A DNA stretch of 19,997 nt from LH-M37 sp032251315 (GTDB lineage: Bacteria; Pseudomonadota; Gammaproteobacteria; SZUA-229), in the NCBI GenBank assembly GCA_032251315.1, contig JAVVEE010000047.1:1-19997 (forward strand). The letters are read 5' to 3'. The notes under the pieces are model-generated. The model was given only the letters and a program-made list of their open reading frames with translations, was not told where the DNA came from and searched no databases. Positions 1 through 8,373 of this stretch are shown here, piece after piece (the stretch's first letter is position 1; every line of letters begins with the position of its first letter). A program made the translations under genes and the position numbers.

Positions 1-242
1 TTGATAACGGCCCCGAGGGATTTACCCATGCCGACAATAACAGCCTTTATTCAATCAGAAGCTTACAGGCCATACGACAATCACTTCGTGCTGGTGGTGC
101 GTTAGCGATATGGTCATCCTGGCATGATGAAAAATTCAGCCTGCAACTGAAAAAAGCCGGCTTTAAGGTTGAAGCTAAAACTGTCAGAGCGCATAAAGGC
201 AAAGGCAGTCGTTATACTATTTATCTGGCCGGAAAAATATAG
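1..242 (+). CDS. Spermidine synthase-like protein, C-terminal fragment
   Basis: This is the last 79 codons of a gene that begins left of the window; the frame is open from base 3 and stops with TAG at 240-242. The fragment begins DNGPEGFTHADNNSLYS, which matches the acidic DxDNGP segment and following NxxLY of spermidine-synthase-like (SpeE-fold) methyltransferase relatives. It continues with a typical strand (GGALAIWSSW), then KKAGFKVE, and ends SRYTIYLAGKI. Proteins of this type are often annotated as spermidine synthase, but many lack proof of polyamine synthesis, and the substrate-binding N-terminal half is not visible here. It converges on polA with only 27 bases between the two stop codons. 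The family call is fairly secure; the exact enzymatic role is not. Confidence 0.75.
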   Translation, partial: DNGPEGFTHADNNSLYSIRSLQAIRQSLRAGGALAIWSSWHDEKFSLQLKKAGFKVEAKTVRAHKGKGSRYTIYLAGKI

Positions 243-269
243 GGTTTTCTGCGCAGGCACACCCTGCCA

Positions 270-3002
270 CTAATGCGCTTCATCCCAATTCTTACCCACA
301 CCAATATCCACCACCAGCTTCACGCTCAAATCAGCGGCGGCTTCCATGTGTACTCTGACCAGCCGGCTCAATTCTTCAACCTGCGATTCCTCCACTTCCA
401 CGACCAGTTCATCGTGCACTTGCATGACGACGATGGCGTCGAGTTTGCTGCTTTGCAGGGCGGCGTCGACGTTGATCATGGCGCGTTTGATGATGTCGGC
501 GGCGGTGCCTTGCATGGGAGCGTTAATGGCGGTGCGTTCGGCGTATTGTCGGGCCTGGCCGTTGCGGGCGTTGATTTCGGGCAGGTACAGGCGGCGGCCG
601 AAGACGGTTTCGATGTAGCCCTGCTCACGCGCTTTTTCGCGGGTGCGGTCCATGTAGTTTTTTACGTCGGGATAGCGCTCGAAATAGAGATTGACGTAGT
701 CCTGCGCTTCGTAGCGGCCGATGCCCAGCTGCTTGGCCAGGCCGAAGGCGGACATGCCGTAGATCAGGCCGAAGTTGATGGCCTTGGCGGCGCGGCGCTG
801 TTCGTTTTCGACCTTGTCCAGCGGCACGCCGAAGACTTCGGCGGCGGTGGCCTTGTGTACGTCGACTTCGTCGATGAAGGCCTTGAGCAGGGTTTTGTCC
901 TGCGACAGGTGCGCCATGATGCGCAGTTCAATCTGGGAATAGTCGGCCGCCAGCAGGCACTTGCCCTCTTCGGCGATAAAGGCCTGGCGGATGCGACGAC
1001 CCTCTTCGCTGCGGATAGGGATGTTCTGCAGGTTGGGATCGGACGAGGACAGCCGACCGGTGGCTGCGCCGGTCTGGTTATAGGAGGTGTGGATGCGCCC
1101 GGTTTCGATGTCCACCTGCAACGGCAGTTTGTCGGTGTAGGTGAGTTTGAGTTTGCTGAGGCTGCGGTGCTCGATAATCAGCTGTGGCAATGTGCAGCCT
1201 TCGTCGGCCAGTTCCTGCAACACATCTTCGCCGGTGGAGGGCTGGCCTTTGGGGGTTTTGCGTTTGACCGGCAGTTGCAGCTTTTCAAATAAAATGACCT
1301 GTAGCTGCTTGGGCGAGGCCAGGTTGAAAACTTCGCCGGCCACTTCAAAGGCCTGCTTTTCGACTTCGGCCATGCGGGCTTGCAGCAGCTTGCTCTGCTT
1401 GTTGAGCATGGCCACATCGATTTTCACGCCGTTGCGCTCGATGCGCTGCAATACCGGCAGCAGTGGCAGTTCGATGTCGCGATAGACTTTCATCAGATCA
1501 CCCTGAGCCTTTAACTGGGCGCTCAGCACGCGGTGCAGTTGCAGGGTGATGTCGGCATCTTCGGCGGCATAGGGGCCGGCGATTTCAATGTCGATGTCGT
1601 TAAAGCGGATCTGTTTTTTGCCCTTGCCGGCGATGTCTTCGAAATGGACGGTGTTATGGCCGAGCAGGCGCAGTGCCATCGAATCCAAATTGTGGCGCTG
1701 GGTGGAATCGAGCACGTACGATTCCAGCATGGTGTCTTCGGCGATGCCCTGCATTTTTATGCCGTGGTTCTGCAGCACGTGGGCGTCGTATTTCAGATTC
1801 TGCCCCAGCTTGGGCCTGTTGCTGTCTTCCAGAATCGGCTTCAACGCGCCCAGCACTGTGGCTTCATTGAGCTGCTCGGGGGCGCCGGGGTAATCGTGGC
1901 CGAAGGGGACATAGGCGGCGTGACCCTCTTCCACAGCAAACGAGACGCCGACGATTCTTGCGCGCAGGTAATCCAGACTGGTGGTTTCGGTGTCGAAGGC
2001 GATCAGCTCGGCGCTGCTGAGTTTCTCAAGCCAGCGCTCGAAGGCGTCCTGCTCGAGCACGATTTCATAATCCACTTCCCGCGCCACCCTGGCCTGTTTC
2101 TCGCCGGCATCGCCGGATAGCTCGTCCAGCCAGTTGCGGAACTGCATTTCGGTGTAGATGCGGCGCAGCGTCTCGGTGTCCGGCTCGCCCACTTTCAGGT
2201 CGTCCAGCGCTTCGGCGAGCTTGAGGTCACAGCTAATTTCGGTGAGCCGGCGCGACAGCGGCAGCTGCTCTTCCAGGGCATCGCGCAGATACTCGCCCAC
2301 CTTGCCCTTGATCTCATCGGCGTGGGCGATCAGGTTATCCAGGGTGCCGTATTCCTTCAACCATTTGGCGGCGGTTTTCGGCCCCACTTTGGGCACGCCG
2401 GGAATGTTGTCCGAGGTGTCACCCACCAGCGCCAGGTAGTCGACTATCTGGTCGGGCCTGACGCCGAATTTTTCTTCCACCCCGACCTCATCCAGAAGGG
2501 TATTGGACATGGTGTTGATGAGGGTGACGTGCGGGCTGACCAGCTGCGCCATGTCCTTGTCGCCGGTAGAGACCAGCAGGTGCTTGCCCTCGGCGCTGGC
2601 CTGCGTCGCCAGCGTGCCGATGACATCGTCGGCCTCGACGCCGGGTTCGGAAATCAGCTTGAAGCCCATCGCCCTGACCAGTTCGTGCAAGGGCTTGATC
2701 TGGTTGCGCAAATCATCCGGCATGGTCGGGCGGGTGCCCTTGTACTCCGGGTACATCTCGTGGCGAAAGGTTTTGCCTTTAGCGTCGAACACCACCGCCA
2801 TGTACTCGGGCTGATAATCGCTGCGCAGTTTGCGCAGCATGTTGATGACGCCGTACACCGCCCCGGTCATCTCGCCCTTGCCGTTGGTCAGGCGCTGCAA
2901 CTGCGGCACATGGTAGGCGCGGTAGAGGTAGGAGGAGCCATCGACCAGAATAATGGGCGGTATCTCTGATTTATTTTCTGGTGTTTTTTCAGATTTCGGC
3001 AT
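270..3002 (-). CDS. polA: DNA polymerase I
   Basis: Full-length DNA polymerase I (910 aa; the E. coli enzyme is 928), acting in Okazaki fragment maturation and repair synthesis. All three domains are present. The 5'-3' exonuclease/flap domain is at about 16-290 (ILVDGSSYLYRAY, EADDVIGT, STGDKD, GDTSDNIPGVPKVGPKTA). The 3'-5' proofreading domain is at about 310-495 with intact acidic residues (D337/E339 in FDTETTSL; the YAAED motif with Y478 and D482). The polymerase domain is at about 510-910 with motif A DYSQIELR (D687), motif B RRAAKAINFGLIYG (R737, K740, Y748) and motif C VHDE (863-865). The chosen ATG gives about 14 residues before the usual IILVDGSS start of the family, a modest N-terminal extension. 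The gene is divergent from thrB, with a long inverted repeat in the gap. Nothing appears broken. Confidence 0.98.
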   Translation of the reverse strand: MPKSEKTPENKSEIPPIILVDGSSYLYRAYHVPQLQRLTNGKGEMTGAVYGVINMLRKLRSDYQPEYMAVVFDAKGKTFRHEMYPEYKGTRPTMPDDLRNQIKPLHELVRAMGFKLISEPGVEADDVIGTLATQASAEGKHLLVSTGDKDMAQLVSPHVTLINTMSNTLLDEVGVEEKFGVRPDQIVDYLALVGDTSDNIPGVPKVGPKTAAKWLKEYGTLDNLIAHADEIKGKVGEYLRDALEEQLPLSRRLTEISCDLKLAEALDDLKVGEPDTETLRRIYTEMQFRNWLDELSGDAGEKQARVAREVDYEIVLEQDAFERWLEKLSSAELIAFDTETTSLDYLRARIVGVSFAVEEGHAAYVPFGHDYPGAPEQLNEATVLGALKPILEDSNRPKLGQNLKYDAHVLQNHGIKMQGIAEDTMLESYVLDSTQRHNLDSMALRLLGHNTVHFEDIAGKGKKQIRFNDIDIEIAGPYAAEDADITLQLHRVLSAQLKAQGDLMKVYRDIELPLLPVLQRIERNGVKIDVAMLNKQSKLLQARMAEVEKQAFEVAGEVFNLASPKQLQVILFEKLQLPVKRKTPKGQPSTGEDVLQELADEGCTLPQLIIEHRSLSKLKLTYTDKLPLQVDIETGRIHTSYNQTGAATGRLSSSDPNLQNIPIRSEEGRRIRQAFIAEEGKCLLAADYSQIELRIMAHLSQDKTLLKAFIDEVDVHKATAAEVFGVPLDKVENEQRRAAKAINFGLIYGMSAFGLAKQLGIGRYEAQDYVNLYFERYPDVKNYMDRTREKAREQGYIETVFGRRLYLPEINARNGQARQYAERTAINAPMQGTAADIIKRAMINVDAALQSSKLDAIVVMQVHDELVVEVEESQVEELSRLVRVHMEAAADLSVKLVVDIGVGKNWDEAH

Positions 3003-3028
3003 ACAGGTTCCGGTTTAAATGACTGTCC

Positions 3029-3097
3029 TGTAGGTTCGAATTCATTCGAACAACGCCCGTTCGGTTGGCACCGCGTTCGAATGAATTCGAACCTACA
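3029..3097. repeat. REP-like element: perfect 23-bp inverted repeat
   Basis: Two perfectly complementary 23-base arms lie at 3029-3051 and 3075-3097, separated by 23 bases. Each arm itself contains the partly self-complementary core TTCGAATTCATTCGAA. It sits in the 264-base gap between divergent polA and thrB, close to the polA start. The layout of paired palindromic arms between genes resembles REP/BIME elements, which TnpA-REP (RAYT) transposases are thought to mobilise. No such transposase is in the window. Assignment to a repeat family is inferred from structure. Confidence 0.7.
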
Positions 3098-3266
3098 ACA
3101 CATAATAATTTTGCGGCAGTTTATCCCAAAGCACACCCTCAGCGCACTCGCAAATGCCTCTGTGCGCGAGCGCGATGCATCCTCCTCTGAATCTTCTCGC
3201 GGGATAGGCTAAAATCCCCAAAATTTACACAACCACTATTGAGCTTTGCTCGGTTTTAATCCGCTT

Positions 3267-4238
3267 ATGTCTGTTTTCACCCCCATAGAACGCGAACAAC
3301 TGGTGCAATTTCTGCTCAACTACAACGTGGGCGAGCTCAAGGATTACCGCGGCATCAGCGAAGGCATCGAAAACACCAACTATTTCGTCAACACTATAAA
3401 GGATGGAGCGGAGCTGCGCTTCGTGCTCACCATTTTTGAGCACCACAATTTCGAGGAGATGCAGTACTACCTCAACCTCATGCATCATCTCGCCGACCAC
3501 AAGGTGCCCAGCGCCGACCCGGTGGCCGATAACGCAGGCCATTATCTGCGCCTGTTCAGCGGCAAGCCCATCGCGCTGGTCGAACGCCTCCCCGGCGACA
3601 GCATCGTTGCAACCACACCCTCGCACTGCCTGCAGATTGGCGTAGCCATGGGCAAAATGCACACCGCCGGACTCAGCTTCGAGGCCCACCAGCCCAATCC
3701 CCGTGGCACCGCCTGGTTTATGCAGGCCGCTGCTGCACTGCAGGAGAAGCTGCCCGCCGAAGAGCTGGAGATCCTCAACGCCGAAATCGACTTCCAGAAA
3801 GCCAACCGCAATGTTGATCTGCCGCGCGGGGTGATCCACGCTGACCTGTTCCGCGACAACACTTTATGGCAGGACGACCGGCTCAGCGGCATCATCGATT
3901 TTTACTACGCCTGCGACGACGCCCTGCTCTACGATCTCGCCATCACCGTCAACGACTGGTGCTGCAATGACGATGCCCGCCTGGATAAAACCCGAGTGCA
4001 GGCCCTGCTCGATGGCTACCATCCAAATCGTCCCCTGCTGGCCATCGAACAGCAGAACTGGCCGTTGATGCTGCGCGCCGGAGCACTGCGTTTCTGGCTG
4101 TCGCGGCTGTACGACAAACATTTCCCCCGCGCCGGCGAACTGGTACACACCAAAAATCCCGACGCCTTCAAGGCCATTCTCACCGACCGCATCGCCCGCC
4201 ATGACGAGTACCACTCGTACTGGCTCACCGCCAGCTAA
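3267..4238 (+). CDS. thrB: Homoserine kinase (APH-fold ThrB)
   Basis: Homoserine kinase of the aminoglycoside-phosphotransferase fold, the type found in Pseudomonas; it phosphorylates L-homoserine with ATP in threonine synthesis. The protein is 323 aa from the ATG at 3267, whose product begins MSVFTPIERE, the normal start of this family; an in-frame TTG 21 bases upstream is less likely. The nucleotide-fold signature is clear: the Brenner-type motif HADLFRDN at 191-198 (catalytic D193, N198) and the metal-binding IIDF at 209-212 (D211). An early RGISEGIENTNYFV segment (about 28-41) is also typical. There is no convincing Shine-Dalgarno sequence. The stop is followed after 3 bases by the start of a TRAP small permease, so the three + strand genes are probably co-transcribed, although no metabolic link between them is evident. 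Confidence 0.95.
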   Translation: MSVFTPIEREQLVQFLLNYNVGELKDYRGISEGIENTNYFVNTIKDGAELRFVLTIFEHHNFEEMQYYLNLMHHLADHKVPSADPVADNAGHYLRLFSGKPIALVERLPGDSIVATTPSHCLQIGVAMGKMHTAGLSFEAHQPNPRGTAWFMQAAAALQEKLPAEELEILNAEIDFQKANRNVDLPRGVIHADLFRDNTLWQDDRLSGIIDFYYACDDALLYDLAITVNDWCCNDDARLDKTRVQALLDGYHPNRPLLAIEQQNWPLMLRAGALRFWLSRLYDKHFPRAGELVHTKNPDAFKAILTDRIARHDEYHSYWLTAS

Positions 4239-4241
4239 GGC

Positions 4242-4769
4242 ATGAACGCCATCGCCGACGCCATAGAACGATTCATCGACGGGTGCGGTCGCGCAGTTTC
4301 CTGGCTGACCCTGTTGATGGTGGTGGTGACTTTCATCGTGGTGGTGCTGCGTTATCTGTTCGACAGCGGCTGGATCGCGGTGCAGGAGTCCATCGGCGTT
4401 ATGCACGCCACGGTGTTTCTCATCGGCGCGGCCTTCACCCTGCGCCACGAAGGCCATGTCCGGGTCGACATTTTCTACAGCCGTTTCAGCGAACGCGCCC
4501 GCGCCTGGGTCGATCTGTGCGGCGCGCTGTTCATGCTCATGCCCTTCATGGGCTTCATCGCCTGGATCAGCTGGCAGTATGTCGTGGAAAGCTGGCTGGT
4601 TCTGGAAGGCTCGCGCGAGGCCGGCGGCCTGCCCGGCGTATTCCTGCTGAAAAGCCTGATACTGGTGATGGCGGCGCTGCTGCTGTTACAGGCCGTGGCG
4701 CAGGTCACGCGCGCCCTGCAAACCATCCGGGGCCGCACCGATTCACCCATCCAGATGGATGACCAGTAA
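4242..4769 (+). CDS. dctQ: TRAP transporter small permease (DctQ family)
   Basis: Small membrane subunit of a tripartite ATP-independent periplasmic (TRAP) transporter, 175 aa. Four hydrophobic segments are visible at about 19-39, 51-68, 91-115 and 133-155, as expected for DctQ/SiaQ. The family signature is the loop AFTLRHEGHVRVDI (64-77). In TRAP systems this subunit pairs with the large permease and uses the sodium or proton gradient to import organic acids delivered by a periplasmic receptor. The gene starts 3 bases after thrB and its stop overlaps the start of the large subunit in a TAATG junction, implying translational coupling. The symbol is used at family level only, since the substrate cannot be read from the sequence. 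Confidence 0.93.
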   Translation: MNAIADAIERFIDGCGRAVSWLTLLMVVVTFIVVVLRYLFDSGWIAVQESIGVMHATVFLIGAAFTLRHEGHVRVDIFYSRFSERARAWVDLCGALFMLMPFMGFIAWISWQYVVESWLVLEGSREAGGLPGVFLLKSLILVMAALLLLQAVAQVTRALQTIRGRTDSPIQMDDQ

Positions 4770-6142
4770 TGGAGTGGATGCCCTTCTATCTGTTCGCGGC
4801 GGTGTTCCTGTTTTTGCTCGCGGGCTACCCGGTCGCCTTCACCCTCGCCGGCACCGCGCTGCTGTTCGCCGGTTTTGGCCAGATCAGCGGCCACTTCGAT
4901 TCCGCCTTTTTAGAAGCGCTACCCAATCGCCTGTACGGCATCATGACCAACCAGATTCTGATCGCGGTGCCGCTGTTCGTGTTCATGGGCGTGATGCTGG
5001 AGCGCTCCAAAATCGCCGAAGACCTGCTCGAAACCATGGCACGTCTGTTTGGCCGCCTGCGCGGTGGTCTGGGGTTTTCGGTGATTCTGGTTGGCATGCT
5101 GCTCGCCGCCAGTACCGGTATTGTCGGTGCCACGGTCGTCACCATGGGCCTGCTCTCGCTGCCCACCATGCTCAAGCGCGGCTATGACCCCTGCATCTCC
5201 ACCGGCATGATCTGCGCCTCGGGCACGCTCGGGCAGATCATCCCGCCCTCCATCGTGCTGGTGCTGCTGGGTGATGTGCTGTCGTCTTCCTACCAGCAGG
5301 CGCAGCTCGACATGGGCATCTTCTCGCCGGAAGCGCTCTCGGTGGGCGACCTGTTCGTCGGCGCAGTCATTCCGGGGCTGATGCTGGTCGTTTTATACAT
5401 TATCTATCTCGCCTTCATCGCCTTCATCAATCCCGCCGCCATGCCCGCGCTGCAACAGAACATCGACGACGACATCACGCCGGTACTGCAAGCCGTGGTG
5501 CAAAGTCTGCTGCCGCCACTATTCCTGATCATCGCAGTGCTCGGCACCATCATCGGCGGCCTCGCCACCCCCACCGAAGCCGCCGCCATCGGAGCGGTCG
5601 GCGCGATGTTACTGGCTGCCTCCAAAAAACAGCTGACCCTGGAAAACCTGCGCGCCGTCATGCGCAGCACTACCCGCATCACCAGCATGGTGTTCATGAT
5701 ATTTATCGGCGCGTCTCTGTTCTCGCTGGTGTTCCGCGGTTACGGCGGCGAAGAACTGGTGCAGGAACTGCTCAATGATTTACCCGGCGGCAAATTCACC
5801 GCCGTATTCATCGTCATGCTGGTCATGTTCCTGCTCGGCTTCGTCCTCGACTTCATCGAAATTACCTTTGTAGTCGTACCCATCGTCGCCCCGGTGCTTC
5901 TCGCCATGGGCATCGATCCCATCTGGCTCGGCATCATGATCGCCATCAACCTGCAAACCTCCTTCCTGACCCCCCCGTTCGGCTTCGCATTATTTTATTT
6001 ACGCGGCGTCACCCCGGTGGAAATCAAAACCACGCAAATATACAAAGGCGTGATGCCGTTTATTTTAATTCAGTTGTTGGCGTTGGGATTGCTGGCTTAT
6101 TGGCCGGCACTTGCTACGTGGCTGCCTGGGAAGCTGGGTTGA
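4769..6142 (+). CDS. dctM: TRAP transporter large permease (DctM family)
   Basis: Large, substrate-translocating membrane subunit of the TRAP transporter, 457 aa, the usual length is around 425-450. The chain is hydrophobic throughout, with roughly a dozen membrane segments. Family landmarks are MTNQILIAVPLFVFMGVMLE near residue 60, ASTGIVGATVVTMG near 115, SGTLGQIIPPSIVLVLLGD near 145 and FLTPPFGFALFYL near 400. The start overlaps the last base of the small-permease stop codon. No DctP-type receptor gene follows: the next gene is on the other strand. The receptor must therefore be encoded elsewhere or left of what can be seen. The call is secure to family; the substrate is unknown. Confidence 0.95.
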   Translation: MEWMPFYLFAAVFLFLLAGYPVAFTLAGTALLFAGFGQISGHFDSAFLEALPNRLYGIMTNQILIAVPLFVFMGVMLERSKIAEDLLETMARLFGRLRGGLGFSVILVGMLLAASTGIVGATVVTMGLLSLPTMLKRGYDPCISTGMICASGTLGQIIPPSIVLVLLGDVLSSSYQQAQLDMGIFSPEALSVGDLFVGAVIPGLMLVVLYIIYLAFIAFINPAAMPALQQNIDDDITPVLQAVVQSLLPPLFLIIAVLGTIIGGLATPTEAAAIGAVGAMLLAASKKQLTLENLRAVMRSTTRITSMVFMIFIGASLFSLVFRGYGGEELVQELLNDLPGGKFTAVFIVMLVMFLLGFVLDFIEITFVVVPIVAPVLLAMGIDPIWLGIMIAINLQTSFLTPPFGFALFYLRGVTPVEIKTTQIYKGVMPFILIQLLALGLLAYWPALATWLPGKLG

Positions 6143-6291
6143 ACATGGTGGCCAGTTAAGGGCTTTAACTATCAGGTAGCTTTTGACACTAAGCCGCTGA
6201 CTTTAATATTTTTTGAGCATAGCAGGCTTATGGAAGCAATCAAATATTCATTAATTACATGCGTTCGATCACGCTAATCGCACGTATAATC

Positions 6292-6312
6292 TGCCAGCTT
6301 TAAAAGCTGGCA
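6292..6312. terminator. Hairpin between convergent genes, possible terminator
   Basis: TGCCAGCTT (6292-6300) pairs perfectly with AAGCTGGCA (6304-6312) around a 3-base loop. It lies between the ends of the TRAP large permease and the DUF2267 gene, where a shared terminator would be expected. Neither side has a proper T-run, so intrinsic termination is uncertain. Confidence 0.35.
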
Positions 6313-6331
6313 CTCTATCCTGAAATATTAT

Positions 6332-6775
6332 TTATACAGGGCCGAATATTCTTTTTAGATCTTCTGGAAGGTTGTCTTTAACATCCTCAATTTCACCCGG
6401 AGATACATATTTCTTGTTGATGAATCCCAGAATCTTTTCAATAAGTTGCTCCGTGGATTGATCCCAGTCAAAGTCAATTTCCCCGCTTTGGCTCTGGCGT
6501 TCTTTTACTTTATCTTTGAACTCTTCCATATTCTTTAGTCGTTCGGGTTTTTCATGATATTTCCATTCACTCGCATATACTGCTTTTAGAAACATCGGCA
6601 GTTGCGCCATGAAGTTTAATGATTCGCCCATCCCAATCCGGTCTCTTAAGGTGTGCAGCACGGATCTAACCAATATTCCTGTTCTGCTTATCTCTTCAGG
6701 GTGGTCGAGCTCTTCGGCCAGTTCCTTTAAAAAAGTGTTTCCTTCCTGTGCATACTTGTCAAATTGTAAAGCCAT
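6332..6775 (-). CDS. DUF2267 family protein
   Basis: A 147-residue soluble protein that resembles the DUF2267 family, whose function is not established. Visible family features are an N-terminal helix (ALQFDKYAQEGNTFLKELAE), the segment LVRSVLHTLRDRI (35-47) followed by MGESLNFMAQLPMFLKAVY (49-67), and a W-K-Y stretch at 71-73. A charged linker rich in Lys/Glu (about 75-105) precedes a C-terminal helical segment (QSTEQLIEKILGFINKKYVSPGEIEDVKDNLPEDLKRIFG, split here only for description). There is no signal peptide or membrane segment. The start at 6775 is chosen because AGAGGT lies 8 bases upstream (6784-6789); a longer frame to 6826 lacks such support. The gene stands alone and converges on the TRAP genes. 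It is more AT-rich than its neighbours. Confidence 0.75.
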   Translation of the reverse strand: MALQFDKYAQEGNTFLKELAEELDHPEEISRTGILVRSVLHTLRDRIGMGESLNFMAQLPMFLKAVYASEWKYHEKPERLKNMEEFKDKVKERQSQSGEIDFDWDQSTEQLIEKILGFINKKYVSPGEIEDVKDNLPEDLKRIFGPV

Positions 6776-6783
6776 GGTGTACA

Positions 6784-6789
6784 ACCTCT
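6784..6789 (-). promoter_or_regulatory. Ribosome binding site deciding the DUF2267 gene start
   Basis: AGAGGT on the - strand, 8 bases before the ATG at 6775. It supports this start over the in-frame upstream start at 6826, which would place the site inside the coding region. Confidence 0.6.
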
Positions 6790-6998
6790 TTTTGCGTATT
6801 TGAAATGTGTTTTTATTTACTAACAAAACGCATGGATAAACGGTTATTCATAACATGCATTACTCAACTGCTTGCGTTCCCATATGCACTTTCCTAGTAT
6901 TGGAATCGAGAACATGATCAGTTATATTGTAATGATTTAATAAACTCCGCCTTGCAGACAGTCCTGGAATATATGCGCACTTTGTCACTTAATAAAAA

Positions 6999-7682
6999 AT
7001 GACCCGTCTCAAGCCCGCCTTTTTCGATCAACAGCCTGATGAACTAGCGCAGGCGTTGCTGGGCAAGGTGGTGTGCCATCTTTACAACGGCCACTGGTTG
7101 GCCTGCCGCATCATCGAAACCGAAGCATATTTTCTCAGTGAGCTGGGCAGTCACTCGTCACAGGGCTATACATTTAAACGTAGCGCCATGTTCATGCCAC
7201 CGGGTACGATTTATATGTATTACGCTCGAGGGGCCGATTCACTTAATATCAGTGCGCGCGGCAAGGGCAATGCTGTTTTGATCAAGTCAGGTGTGCCGTA
7301 TTTTGATCGCAAGTCAACACGCGATAACCTGGTCATTATGCAGCAGCTCAATCCGGTTAAGGGCAGCGGCGCTCAACGTAGCGAAGACAAACTGTGCAGC
7401 GGCCAGACGTTGCTCTGCGCCTCACTGGCGCTCAAGGTCTCGCGCTGGGATCAACAGCAGTTTGATGCGCAGCATTTCTATATCGATGATGTCGGTTATC
7501 AACCGCAGCGGATTATTCAGACCACCCGTCTCGGAATTTCACCGGGGCGCGATGAACACCTGATGTATCGCTATATTGATTATGACTATGCCGATCAGTG
7601 CACCAGCAATCCCTTAAGGAAACGTGACTGTCAGGAGGGTCGTGATTACATCATTCATCTCCCGACAGCGGTTAAACCATGA
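6999..7682 (+). CDS. DNA-3-methyladenine glycosylase, AAG/MPG type
   Basis: Base-excision repair glycosylase of the alkyladenine (AAG/MPG) fold, 227 aa, which flips out and removes alkylated purines. The active-site motif RIIETEAY is at 37-44. By comparison with human AAG (from memory), E42 corresponds to catalytic E125, Y44 to the intercalating Y127, H52 (SHSSQG) to H136 and Y74 to Y159. The segment AMFMPPGTIYMYY (63-75) is characteristic. The following loop is unusual: RGADSLNIS replaces the common YGM(H/Y)(W/F)C(L/M)N and is one residue shorter. The C-terminal RLGISPGRDEHLMYRYID resembles the common family ending. No strong ribosome binding site precedes the ATG. It is a lone gene in a divergent arrangement with the DUF2267 gene. 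The family is clear; it belongs to a divergent subgroup. Confidence 0.88.
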   Translation: MTRLKPAFFDQQPDELAQALLGKVVCHLYNGHWLACRIIETEAYFLSELGSHSSQGYTFKRSAMFMPPGTIYMYYARGADSLNISARGKGNAVLIKSGVPYFDRKSTRDNLVIMQQLNPVKGSGAQRSEDKLCSGQTLLCASLALKVSRWDQQQFDAQHFYIDDVGYQPQRIIQTTRLGISPGRDEHLMYRYIDYDYADQCTSNPLRKRDCQEGRDYIIHLPTAVKP

Positions 7683-7854
7683 TTACGATCTGGTTATGAT
7701 GCTCAAATTCTTAACCACAATCTGCTGTGGCACGCCTTTGTCTCTGTAACCTTTCCAGGCGATGCTTAAAGTCATTTGATTATTAAGACTAAAATGCTAG
7801 ATTTACCCATTAACTTACAGACAGCATCAACTCACATTAATAACAGGGCAAACA

Positions 7855-8373
7855 ATGAAAAATTCAATTTTAAAGACAGCTAGCGGTTTCGTTTTTTCTT
7901 TCTTGGCCTTTATTTCCAGCATCCCCGCTAATGCCGCAGATGTTGTTACTGAAAAAAGCATTGGCATGGAGCTGTCGCGGGATATTGCCAGCGAGACCAT
8001 CAGTGCCTGCCGCGAAGAGGGCTATCACATCAGCGCGGTGGTCGTAGACCGTTTTGGTCTGGTACGTGCCGCCTTGCGCGATGATAATGCCTCACGCTTC
8101 ACGCTGGATATCGCAGAGCGCAAGGCTAATATGACGGTAATGGCATGGACCGACAGCGGTGCATTTAAAAATGCGCGTGAAGACATACGCCAGGAGCTGA
8201 ATCACATTGACGGGATTATCGTGATGGAAGGCGGCCTTAAGATTATTTCCGGCGGCTTCAATATCGGTGCGGTCGGTGTCAGTGGTGCGCCCGGCGGCGA
8301 TAAGGATGCAGCCTGCGCACGCAAGGCGCTGAATAAACTGGCCGCACGTATCGCTTTTGCATTTGATGAATAA
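7855..8373 (+). CDS. Secreted GlcG/HbpS-family (haem-binding-like) protein
   Basis: A 172-aa protein with a signal peptide (basic start MKNSILK, hydrophobic core GFVFSFLAFISS, cleavage expected near ANA-AD, about residue 27), so probably periplasmic. The mature part matches the GlcG/HbpS (DUF336) family: a first helix SRDIASETISACREEGYHISAVVVDRFG in two pieces at 41-68, the DIAERKANMTVMAW segment (85-98), and the glycine-rich ending GGLKIISGGFNIGAVGVSGAPGG followed by KDAACARKA (150-158). Some members, such as Streptomyces HbpS, bind haem outside the cell; others are linked to glycolate or cobalamin-related genes. Nothing here fixes the ligand, though the window is rich in haem proteins. It is a single gene, with no convincing terminator behind it. 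Confidence 0.85.
   Translation: MKNSILKTASGFVFSFLAFISSIPANAADVVTEKSIGMELSRDIASETISACREEGYHISAVVVDRFGLVRAALRDDNASRFTLDIAERKANMTVMAWTDSGAFKNAREDIRQELNHIDGIIVMEGGLKIISGGFNIGAVGVSGAPGGDKDAACARKALNKLAARIAFAFDE

Noticed and set aside
273..1292. 339-codon + strand frame opposite polA
   Set aside because: It is fully antisense to the polymerase domain of polA, is rich in Phe/Gly/Val/His repeats typical of a shadow frame, and shows no family motif.
2322..2969. 215-codon + strand frame opposite the polA N-terminus
   Set aside because: Shadow of the highly conserved 5'-3' exonuclease domain; composition is typical of an antisense frame in GC-rich DNA.
3246..3266. Longer thrB starting at TTG
   Set aside because: The family starts at MSVFTP, which matches the ATG at 3267; there is no ribosome binding site before the TTG.
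3225..3839. 204-codon - strand frame opposite thrB
   Set aside because: Antisense to a well-recognised kinase; no motif or ribosome binding site.
3864..4457. 197-codon - strand frame across thrB and the TRAP small permease
   Set aside because: Spans two well-supported genes on the other strand; low-complexity His/Gln/Gly composition.
6832..6851. Imperfect dyad ATGGATAA/TTATTCAT upstream of the DUF2267 gene as an operator
   Set aside because: Only 7 of 8 pairs match in AT-rich DNA and no regulator is linked to it.
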